A stretch of DNA of 64,000 nucleotides from Flavilitoribacter nigricans DSM 23189 = NBRC 102662. GTDB taxonomy: Bacteria; Bacteroidota; Bacteroidia; Chitinophagales; Saprospiraceae. Shown here piece by piece: positions 17,501-25,500 of this stretch; the stretch's first letter is position 1; each line of letters begins with the position of its first letter. The DNA lies in NCBI RefSeq assembly GCF_002646595.1, contig NZ_PDUD01000053.1, forward strand, positions 1 through 64,000, in the 5' to 3' direction. The notes under the pieces were generated by a model that was not told the DNA's origin, made no database searches, and saw only the letters and a program-made list of their open reading frames with translations. A program made the translations under genes and the position numbers.

Positions 17501-18171
17501 TCCGCGCGGATCGCTTCGATCTCTTCCGAGCTGAGCAACTGGAGTGCCTGCTGTTCTTTACGCAGATCTTCCAGTGTGAGTTGTTCCTGTTTGAAGCGCT
17601 CGTAGGCAGCCACGGAGATCCGGGTGTAGACATCCGTACCGGTGATGCGTTCCAGCAGATCACTTCGCTCCCGTTCGCCGGCCTGTAGAAATGCGGCAAA
17701 ATCGCCCTGGGATAATAATACGGAGCGGGTAAACCGGTCGTAGTCCAGTCCGGTTACTTCCTCCACCTGGGCGTCTACATCGCGGATCTTTTCGGCGATG
17801 ATCCGAAAGTCTTTCGCCTTTTCGTCCCACTGCGCCAGTTCGCGGCGCGGCGGCTGAATATTGCCACCCGGCTTCCGACGACTCCGGTAGGTGGACCATT
17901 TGGCCCGGAACAGGCCCCGGCCGGACTCGAATTCTACTTCCGCCAGACATTCCGTGGCGCCGTAGGACATTACTTCGATCACTTCCTTGTTGCGGTGTAC
18001 CCGGCCGTAGAGCGCCAGGGTAATGGCGTCCAGCAGGGTCGTTTTTCCCGCCCCGGTATCCCCGGTAATGGCGAATAAACCGGTATCAGACAGCGGCGCA
18101 ACCGAGAAATCGATCGTCTGTTTTATCTTTAGGGAATTCAAATTTTCGAGCCTGAGCCTGAGTATCTTCAT
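14509..18171 (-). CDS. sbcC: SbcC-like nuclease subunit (SMC/Rad50 ATPase)
   Basis: At 1,220 residues this has the full Rad50/SbcC layout. The Walker A is GDTGAGKT (37-44). Long coiled coils flank the zinc-hook CPLC (cysteines 600 and 603), and the C-terminal lobe carries LSGGES (about 1125) and SLFIDEGFGTLD (about 1155). With SbcD it forms an ATP-dependent nuclease that opens DNA hairpins and processes blocked ends. No SbcD gene is adjacent: upstream is a divergent secreted-protein gene, downstream an unrelated operon. Its hairpin-cleaving role is notable beside the palindromes in this window, though no functional link is shown. Confidence 0.9.
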   Translation of the reverse strand: MKILRLRLENLNSLKIKQTIDFSVAPLSDTGLFAITGDTGAGKTTLLDAITLALYGRVHRNKEVIEVMSYGATECLAEVEFESGRGLFRAKWSTYRSRRKPGGNIQPPRRELAQWDEKAKDFRIIAEKIRDVDAQVEEVTGLDYDRFTRSVLLSQGDFAAFLQAGERERSDLLERITGTDVYTRISVAAYERFKQEQLTLEDLRKEQQALQLLSSEEIEAIRAELNDHQEKAGHLQQELEQTRTAIQWYRQKAALEQREAALREREQILQEKQEAFRENDERLAAHARANPHRALLEKSDEAELKISELTDELFTWQEREKEIKTELAELEKSMAENQQVHEQLLLEKKDLFPVLDQVLALDKQIEGKNEGLESLLGEHAELTEELKRITDQQTTLREQLTRMTAEEQELKKWLEDHADWDQLGKLLPEVDRKREEMRAIVQDQKRLEQQAQAWKEEQDVLKKQAADLKKQLDKAGKQLEKLQQEFEKDLPEGYALGRNELLRNLHQDIEQLGERQQQLQQLQQFNTEYQELLTELLEYEAQLESLNGQEMLIDKEVISSMDAMDEAREQLQYRQAIFEQQQLIANYEKDRHQLQEGDPCPLCQSTHHPFREHPVTPYVDKARTQYEKSKKAYEALLSRQNQLLSRQKEIKIQKDQLMGQELQELGGQMARQLQRIELIEERVAGMILGLGTDVKEEDRGPALEQRITEAGKLILRKKKTRDRLLRISDQLDVQEKTVQELETALRENDNRLEIYEERFRTNTQQLADVTERYEALLREVGEVFKKFGQPFEPSEARETYLKLSADHEHFQDQRSRFEKLVQDIALTRKGNEDLERRETREGERFRKLSQRKEEQEKVRSELQAKRAELLDDRDPAAEKNRLERALEEAGEKLGSLKEEVYTLNTQWKETLPLQKSKGKELKQWEQKLEEWQTRLTTAATEAGFTDRAALLAALLDPEEAEKLLREKSELEKEALAISQSAHDLAASLEKLQRDRKVETPLPDLEAYLEERERDYQQLQQTIGGLSERLSANDKQQQAAGKLVDKIKRQENNYTRWAQLNEIIGQADGKKFRIFAQGLTLSKLVELANFHLESLNGRYLIRKRSDENLELEIIDTFQADNARSMNTLSGGESFLVSLSLALGLSDLAGRDARIQSLFIDEGFGTLDENSLDMAIDTLENLQSDGKTIGIISHVKALKERIGTQIQVTKKGTGFSEVAIVG

Positions 18172-18264
18172 GTTTTTCAGTTGCCGGCGGCTGCATTTGG
18201 GCAGTAATTACCCGCTTTGTCGGGCAAGCTTACCATCTTCTTTCCACCGTCTTTCGATATACGT

Positions 18265-18272
18265 TATCTTTG
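18265..18272 (+). promoter_or_regulatory. -7 element for the first 'asparagine synthetase B'-like gene
   Basis: TATCTTTG matches TAnnTTTG, 67 bases before the ATG at 18340. A TTT at 18241-18243 sits 21 bases upstream in place of TTG. Confidence 0.4.
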
Positions 18273-18339
18273 TGTTAAATTGCTTCAAGAATAACCTTTA
18301 TTGGTTAATTTTCGTTTTGTATTGCAAATAAAGTGTTTT

Positions 18340-19620
18340 ATGAAAAAACTATTTCTGTTAGTGTTGCTGATCATTGGCATTACTACGGTTTCCCGAGCCG
18401 CGTACATGCTGATCCCGATGGATGAAGAGACCCAAAAGAACCACTTAAAAGCATACGGCATCACCTACTGGGTGCTGGATAAAGGCGAAGAAGCCTGGTG
18501 GCTGCTGAATTATCGCGGCGGTAGTTTTGCCTTCCCACATAACCGCCTGTTCGAGCTGGAATGCCTCACCCGCGGTGTGAGTTTCGAGATCATTGCCGAC
18601 GCACAATTTAATAAGATCCTGGAGGATATTTCCAATCCGGAAGTAAATATGGATGCCCTCAAACTGGAAGTGCCCCCCAAGATCGCCGTTTACACCCCTA
18701 CCGTCAACCAGAAAGGCGAAAAGGTACAACCCTGGGACGATGCGGTGACGATGGTACTGACCTACGCCGAGATCCCCTACGAGACCGTTTATGATACGGA
18801 AGTGATGACCGATATGTTGCCCAAATACGACTGGCTGCACCTGCACCACGAGGATTTTACCGGCCAGTACGGGCGCTTCTACCGCTCCTATCACAATGAG
18901 CCCTGGTATCGCAACAACCAAAGAACGATGGAAGCCCTGGCCGCCAGTCTGGGCTTTGCTAAAGTTTCCCAGCTCAAACTGGGGGTCGTCAAAAAGATCC
19001 AGGAATACGTTGTGGGGGGAGGCTTTATGTTCGCCATGTGCTCCGCTACGGATACCTACGATATTGCCCTGGCTGCCGATGGACTGGACATTTGTGCCGA
19101 TATGTACGACGGTGATCCGGCCGATCCCAACGCCCAGCAAAAGCTGAACTTCAGCAAAACATTTGCCTTCAAGGACTTTCAGCTTCGCCGCAACCCACTG
19201 GAGTACGAATATTCCAATATCGATGATACGCAGGACCGCAACGTACGGCCCGATCAGGATTATTTTACCTTGTTTGATTTTTCCGCAAAATGGGATCCTG
19301 TGCCCACCATGCTGACCCAAAACCACACCCGTACGGTGAAAGGATTCATGGGACAAACCACGGCTTTCCGCAAATCACTGGTGAAATCGGATGTCCTGGT
19401 CCTCGGGGAGAATAAACCGGCCCAGGAAGTGCGTTATATCCACGGGACCATGCAGGAGGGATTCTGGACCTTCTACGGCGGACACGACCCGGAAGATTAC
19501 CGCCACCTGGTGCACGATCCGGAAACGGATCTCAACCTGCACCCCAATTCTCCGGGTTATCGCCTGATCCTGAACAATGTACTGTTCCCGGCCGCCAAGA
19601 AGAAGAAACGCAAGACGTAA
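18340..19620 (+). CDS. Secreted Bacteroidota 'asparagine synthetase B'-annotated protein, copy 1
   Basis: The ATG at 18340 gives 426 residues with a signal peptide ending near VSRA. The mature start AAYMLIPMDEETQKNHLKAYG, the central LPKYDWLHLHHEDFTGQYGRF and the end PNSPGYRLILNNVLFPAAKKKK are those of a conserved Bacteroidota family often labelled asparagine synthetase B in databases. I see no ATP-pyrophosphatase signature or N-terminal nucleophile cysteine, and export to the envelope argues against that enzyme activity. Its function should be treated as unknown. A close paralogue follows directly. Confidence 0.75.
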   Translation: MKKLFLLVLLIIGITTVSRAAYMLIPMDEETQKNHLKAYGITYWVLDKGEEAWWLLNYRGGSFAFPHNRLFELECLTRGVSFEIIADAQFNKILEDISNPEVNMDALKLEVPPKIAVYTPTVNQKGEKVQPWDDAVTMVLTYAEIPYETVYDTEVMTDMLPKYDWLHLHHEDFTGQYGRFYRSYHNEPWYRNNQRTMEALAASLGFAKVSQLKLGVVKKIQEYVVGGGFMFAMCSATDTYDIALAADGLDICADMYDGDPADPNAQQKLNFSKTFAFKDFQLRRNPLEYEYSNIDDTQDRNVRPDQDYFTLFDFSAKWDPVPTMLTQNHTRTVKGFMGQTTAFRKSLVKSDVLVLGENKPAQEVRYIHGTMQEGFWTFYGGHDPEDYRHLVHDPETDLNLHPNSPGYRLILNNVLFPAAKKKKRKT

Positions 19621-19659
19621 AAGAAGTAAAAGTAAATTAGTGGGAAGTTGCAGGTTCGA

Positions 19660-19682
19660 AAACCGGAAGCTCCGGCTTTCCA
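19660..19682. terminator. Hairpin between the tandem paralogues
   Basis: ACCGGAAGCTCCGGCTT forms a short GC-rich stem about 40 bases after the first stop codon, itself between TAAAAGTAAA and TTTACTTTTA outer arms (19628-19637 and 19686-19695). It could attenuate transcription into the second copy. Confidence 0.35.
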
Positions 19683-19740
19683 CCCTTTACTTTTATACAG
19701 ACACCCATTTCACCTTTTCCATACCCATAAACCAAGTTGC

Positions 19741-21021
19741 ATGAAAAAATTCCTTATTGCGTTGTCCATGTGCCTCATGGCCGTTATGCCGCTACGGGCG
19801 GCCTACATGCTGATTCCAATGGACGAAAGCGGGCAGAAAGATCACATGAAAGCCTACGGGATCACTTACTGGGTACTGGATCAGGGAATAGAAGCGTGGT
19901 GGTTACTCAACTACCGGGGCGGCAGCTTTGCCTTTCATCACAACCGTCTTTTCGAACTGGAATGCCTGACCCGCGGCGTGAGTTTCGAGATCATCCCCGA
20001 TGGGAAATTCAATCAGATCCTGGCCGAGGTAGAACAGCCCGAAGTCAATATGTCGGCCATGAAACTCGAAGTGGCCCCCAAGATCGCCGTTTACGCGCCC
20101 GAATTCAACAATCGAGGAGAACGCGTCCAGCCCTGGGACGATGCGGTGACGCTGGTGCTTTCCTACGCAGAAATACCCTACGAAACGATCTACGATACCG
20201 AGGTCCTCAACGATATGCTGCCCAAATACGACTGGCTGCATCTGCACCACGAGGACTTCACCGGCCAATACGGACGCTTCTACCGGGGCGGCTCCACGCA
20301 GGCCTGGTACCGCGAAAATCAAAGGCGCATGGAAGCGCTGGCGAGCAGTCTGGGATTCGCCAAGGTATCCCAACTCAAACTGGAAGTAGTTAAAAAGATC
20401 AAGGAATACGTGCGGGGCGGCGGTTTTATGTTTGCCATGTGTTCCGCCACCGATACCTACGACATTGCTCTGGCAGCGGACGGGGTCGATATCTGCGCCA
20501 ATATGTACGACGGTGACGCGGCGGATCCCAACGCTCAGAGTAAGCTGGATTTTTCCAAAACCTTTGCGTTTAAGGACTTTGAGCTGATCCCCGACCCGCT
20601 GGTGTACGAATATTCGACCATCGATCATTACCTGTCCCGGCGCATCTCTCCGGATCAGGATTATTTTACACTCTTTGATTTCTCCGCTAAATGGGATCCG
20701 GTGCCCACCATGCTGACCCAAAATCATACCCGCACGGTAAAAGGATTCATGGGGCAGACCACGGCTTTCAAAAAACAATTCATCAAATCCAATGTGCTGA
20801 TCCTCGGCGAGAACAAACCCGCCGACGAAGCACGATACATTCACGGTACTTATGACCTGGGCTTTTGGACCTTCTACAGCGGCCACGATCCGGAGGACTA
20901 CCGGCACCTGCTGAATGATCCGGAAACAGACCTGAGTCTGCATCCCAACTCCCCGGGCTACCGGCTCATTCTGAACAATATCCTGTTCCCGGCCGCCAAA
21001 AAGAAAAAGCGGAAAACCTAA
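19741..21021 (+). CDS. Secreted Bacteroidota 'asparagine synthetase B'-annotated protein, copy 2
   Basis: This 426-residue protein is a tandem paralogue of the preceding gene, the same length and matching along its whole sequence, with a different signal peptide (MKKFLIALSMCLMAV). Conserved blocks are identical or nearly so (HLHHEDFTGQYGRFYR, GGGFMFAMCSATDTYDIALA, SAKWDPVPTMLTQNHTRTVK). The ATG at 19741 is chosen over an upstream extension that lacks a signal. The 120-base gap between copies contains a GC-rich hairpin. Function unknown; retention of both copies suggests dosage or specialised roles. Confidence 0.75.
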   Translation: MKKFLIALSMCLMAVMPLRAAYMLIPMDESGQKDHMKAYGITYWVLDQGIEAWWLLNYRGGSFAFHHNRLFELECLTRGVSFEIIPDGKFNQILAEVEQPEVNMSAMKLEVAPKIAVYAPEFNNRGERVQPWDDAVTLVLSYAEIPYETIYDTEVLNDMLPKYDWLHLHHEDFTGQYGRFYRGGSTQAWYRENQRRMEALASSLGFAKVSQLKLEVVKKIKEYVRGGGFMFAMCSATDTYDIALAADGVDICANMYDGDAADPNAQSKLDFSKTFAFKDFELIPDPLVYEYSTIDHYLSRRISPDQDYFTLFDFSAKWDPVPTMLTQNHTRTVKGFMGQTTAFKKQFIKSNVLILGENKPADEARYIHGTYDLGFWTFYSGHDPEDYRHLLNDPETDLSLHPNSPGYRLILNNILFPAAKKKKRKT

Positions 21022-21213
21022 GGCAAGAGCTACCTTCCATTAAGAACCCATCCAAAAACCATCCTTTGATCTTAAAATAACTTTAAGTAGCGGCATTAGA
21101 ACTATACTATTAAAGATGGGTTAAATTGAAGCAGCTTGCTTTAAACTATCTGAATTTGATACGGCAATTGATTTCGCGTACCGAGTACCGAAAGTAAAAA
21201 AATCCACAAAACC

Positions 21214-22386
21214 ATGAAATCAACTATTGTAAAGGTTGTCATCGGCTTACTGCTGGTGATCGGCGGCTTCATGGCCGGTACCGCCTGGAATAACCGGCTC
21301 GCAACCAAAGTAAATCAGGAAGCCGACGAAAGGCAATCCAATGCCATAGAAGTGAACTTAAGGACGGAAGATCCTAACCCTAACGGCACTCCGGACCTCG
21401 ACGAAATGGAGGAACAACTCAACCCGGAAGAAGTCCACACCATCCGGCTTTTCGAAAATGCTTCTCCCTCCGTGTGTTTTATCACCACTTCCACCGTCCG
21501 ACGCGATTTCTGGACCAAGAATACCATGGAGATCCCCAGCGGTACCGGATCGGGCTTCGTCTGGAGCAAGCAGGGACACATCATTACGAATTACCACGTG
21601 ATCAAAGGCGCCAACCGGGCCCAGGTGACCCTTTCCGACCAGAGTACCTGGGATGCCGTTCTGGTAGGAGCTGCCCCGGAGAAAGACCTGGCGGTCCTGC
21701 GCATTGAAGCGCCCGCTTCCGAACTGGTCCCCATCCCCCGGGGTACTTCCCGGAACCTGAAAGTAGGCCAGTCCGTGTACGCCATCGGTAACCCCTTCGG
21801 GCTCGATCATACGCTCACCACCGGCATTGTAAGTGCCCTGGGACGGGAGATCAAATCCGATTCCGGCACCCCGATCCGCGATGTTATCCAGTGTGATGCG
21901 GCCATTAACCCGGGTAACTCCGGTGGTCCCCTACTGGACTCTTCCGGTAGACTGATCGGCGTAAATACAGCTATCTATAGCCCTTCCGGCGCTTCGGCGG
22001 GTATCGGCTTCTCCATTCCGGTGGATGTAGTGAACTGGGTAGTACCGGAACTGATCGCCTACGGAAAAGTAAAAAGACCCAGCCTTGGTTTTAATTGGGC
22101 AGAAAATCATATTGCCCTGCGACTGGGTCTGAAGGGCGCATTGGTTTGGTCTGTCGATGAAAATAGCAATGCCGAACGGGCCGGTATCCAACCGACTTAC
22201 CGCGATCGGTACGGGCGCATCCAGCTTGGAGATGTTATCGTTGAAATAAATGGTCAAAAGATCTCTACGGGCGATGATCTGCTGCTGGAACTGGAAAAAT
22301 ACGATCCGGGTGACGCCGTCAGCCTCGTTCTGGTCCGGGATAATAAAGCCTATGAACTGGAACTGGAGTTGGAGTCTCCGAAGTGA
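21214..22386 (+). CDS. HtrA/DegP-like S1C serine protease with one PDZ domain
   Basis: This 390-residue protein begins with a membrane anchor (about 3-22, VKVVIGLLLVIGGFMAGTAW). The trypsin-fold protease domain (about 75-270) has the catalytic triad His128 (TNYHVIKGA), Asp158 (EKDLAVLRI) and Ser236 (NPGNSGGPLL). One PDZ domain (about 285-385) follows. This layout matches DegS-type or short HtrA proteases that act on misfolded envelope proteins or signal envelope stress. Its TGA stop lies within a GTGATTTGG word, the start of palindrome E. It stands alone on the plus strand. Confidence 0.9.
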   Translation: MKSTIVKVVIGLLLVIGGFMAGTAWNNRLATKVNQEADERQSNAIEVNLRTEDPNPNGTPDLDEMEEQLNPEEVHTIRLFENASPSVCFITTSTVRRDFWTKNTMEIPSGTGSGFVWSKQGHIITNYHVIKGANRAQVTLSDQSTWDAVLVGAAPEKDLAVLRIEAPASELVPIPRGTSRNLKVGQSVYAIGNPFGLDHTLTTGIVSALGREIKSDSGTPIRDVIQCDAAINPGNSGGPLLDSSGRLIGVNTAIYSPSGASAGIGFSIPVDVVNWVVPELIAYGKVKRPSLGFNWAENHIALRLGLKGALVWSVDENSNAERAGIQPTYRDRYGRIQLGDVIVEINGQKISTGDDLLLELEKYDPGDAVSLVLVRDNKAYELELELESPK

Positions 22387-22560
22387 TTTGGGGGGAGAGG
22401 GGTCAGGAATGAGGTGTCAGGGGCGAGGTGTCAGGTGAGAGATCAGGTGTCAGGGCATGAAGTTTTGCATTAAATCCTTCCCCTGACACCTGATAACTGA
22501 CACCTCGCCCCTCTCTCCTGACACCTCACACCTCGCCCCTCGCACCTGCCCCCTCCCTTC
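22384..22560. repeat. Intergenic palindrome E (AGGTGTCAGG words)
   Basis: The left arm (22384-22458) consists of GGTGATTTGG-like and AGGTGTCAGGGGCGAGG words. The right arm (about 22480-22560) is CCTGACACCTGATAACTGACACCTCGCCCC-like, with an AT-rich loop around 22460-22478. It fills the whole gap between two convergent genes, beginning at the stop codon of one and reaching the stop codon of the other. A long transcript hairpin here could end both transcripts. Confidence 0.65.
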
Positions 22561-25500
22561 TACCTAATCAAAGTCGTACTCCCCGACATCACCTGCCGCA
22601 TCCCATCCGGATATTCCACCTCGATCTGCCAGAGATAGACGCCACTGTTCATCGGTTGGCCCCGGAAAGTGCCGTCCCAGCCGTGACCACGATCGTTTAG
22701 GTCGAAATCGTGCTCTTCGTGGAGCAATTCGCCCCAGCGATCAAAGATCCGGAATACCCGCACCGTAGTGCCGTTTTCCTTACCGTGTACGTGCAGCAGA
22801 TCGTTATTCCCGTCGCCGTTGGGCGTAAAGCCCGTCGGCACCATTACCGGATTATTCTTATTCACAAAGATGGTGATCACATCATCGGCCACGCAACCGT
22901 TCTCATCGCGCACCAGCAGTTTGAAGCTGGTTTGTTCCTTCACGATCACCGTTGGGTTCAGGCAGTTGACACAACTCAGCATACTGCTGTCGGCCGGCGT
23001 CCAGGTATACGCGAAGGTCGGGCCGGTACCACCGGTGATCAGCAGGGAATCCAGGATCAGCGTATCGCCGTATTCCACATTGATATTCTCGCCGAGATCT
23101 ACGACCAGCGGTGCCGGTTCGATAATCGTTGCCGGGATCAGGTTGGTTACACAGCCGTTGCCGTCCCGAACCTGTACCTGATAGTCTCCCGCCGTCAGTC
23201 CGATGAAGGCCGTACCGGATTTGAATTCATTACCGTTCAGACTGTAGCTGTAGGCGGGTACACCACCGGCAGCGGTAACCCCGATCCGTCCGTCCTGTCC
23301 GCCGGCGCAGGAAATATCCTCCGTGGCCAGAGCAGCTGTCAGCGCTTCCGGTTCGTTGACCGTTGCGGTGAAGCTATTCTCACATCCGGACGCATCGGTG
23401 ATGGTCAGGGTATAAGTTCCCGCCACGACATCCGAAAGGTTGGCATCCGTTGTGCCATTGGACCAATTGTACACATAAGGCGGCTGACCACTGGTTGGAT
23501 TCACCAGCACCGAGCCGGTCGCCTCTCCGTTACAAAATACATCGTCCACCATTACGCTGGCCTGTATCGGCTGGGCTTCGGCGATCGCCATGGCGTCCGT
23601 GGCCGTACAGCCATTGGCATCCGTGACGGTCACCTGGTAATTTCCGGCCGCCAGGTTATTCAGGTCTTCACTCGATGCGCCGGTATTCCAACTGAAAGTA
23701 TAGGGAGCCGTACCGCCCGTGATTTTCAGGTCGATGTATCCGGAGTTATTGCCGGCACAAAGCGCCGACGTAAAATCCCGGTCGATAGTCAGCGGAGGCA
23801 GTTCATCGAGAACGATACTGCTGTTGGTTGTACAACCGAACTCATCCGTCACTGTCACCGAATAGGTCCCGCGGGGCAGTCCGCTAACCTGAGCATTGTT
23901 ACCGGCTCCGGCCACACTCCAGACGTATTCGTATTGGCCTTCGCCGCCCGTGGCGGATACGCTGATCTGACCGTCGGATCCACCGGCACAACTCACACTG
24001 ACGGTATCAATTACCAAGGTGATGCCTTCGGCTTCCATTACTTCGGCCGACCGGATCAGGCTACAGCCTTCACTATCCGTTACCGTTACTTCGTAAATGC
24101 CCGGGCCCATGCCGGTCAGGTCCATGCTGGTCTCGTTGGCGTCATGCCCCCAGACAAACGTATAGGGCGGCACTCCATCCGATATACTCAGGCTGACCGT
24201 ACCGTTTTCGGGTACACCGCAGCGGGTTTCGGTGGCCATCAGGCTCACTTCCATATCCGTCGGTGGTTCCAGGACGATCTCTGCGACCTGCATACAACCG
24301 ATGGCCGAGGTCACGCTTAATTGATACGTGCCCGCCGCCAGGCCGGAAGCCGTAGCCGTAGTTTGTCCGTCACTCCAGAGATAGGAGTAATTGCCCCCAC
24401 CGCCGGTAGCGGAAGCGATGACACGGCCGTCGTTATTTACACCACAACTGACCTCCTGATCGATCGTCAGTACCACTTCTACTTCATCCAGCGCATTGAT
24501 GGTGAATCCGTAAATAGCCGGACAGTCGTTGACGTCATAAACCAAAACGGAATAGCGGCCGGGGGCCAGACCGGTAAAGGTGCCGGTGGTATTTGTCTGG
24601 CCCATCATTTCGTAGGAAAAAGGTGCATCTCCGGTAAGGATGGTAAACTGGACCGAACCGTCCGCCAGACTCGCACAGGTAGCATCCGTAGTAGCCAGGC
24701 TGGCCGTAGGCGTCGGGCAATCGGGAGTCGTACAACTCAGGGAAGCCGGAATACCCGGACAATCCACGCCGATAGCGCGAACCTGGAAATCAACCGTTTG
24801 GGAAAATCCGAGATTGTCTACCGTATATTCCGTCATATTGCCGATGGGCGTCCAGTTGCCACCGTTTACACTCACTTCGTAGTTGTCATAATCCGGTACC
24901 GGCAACCAACCCACAGTAATGGAACTTCCGGTTACGGTCTGACAGGTCAGATCCGGCTGGCTGGATTCGTCCGGTACGGAGACGGAGACATCGTTTATAA
25001 TTTCACATCCGTAAGAGTCACGGATAGTAAAGGTGTAATCTGTACTTACCGTCGGCTGCACGGTGGGGTTTGGGCAATCCGCACAGCTCAGCCCGGCCGC
25101 AGGCGACCATTCGTAGGTGATGCCGTAAATGGATTCAAACGTGATGCTCCAACTGTAGAGCGTACCCGCATTACCGAAGGAATCATCCCGGAAGAGCAAC
25201 TGATAGGTACCGTTGGTATTGTTATTTCCGTTGCCCCAGAAATCCTCCCAATTGCCTTCCGGCAGCCATTCGCCGGTGAAGGGCACGGCCGAAGGTGGAG
25301 CGAAAGGCCCCGGAGCGTTGATCCGCTGGGTAGCCGTTGGCGTAAAGCAGGTATTGGTGTAATAATCAAAGCCGTTGCCGTTGCCGCCGTCGCCACCGTT
25401 ATCGGTCGTGAGTTCCAGGTATTGGCCATCCGGACCGATCAGATAGAAATCCATATCGTCGATCCAGCGGTGTTCGAAATTCTCAATACACACCGATCGG

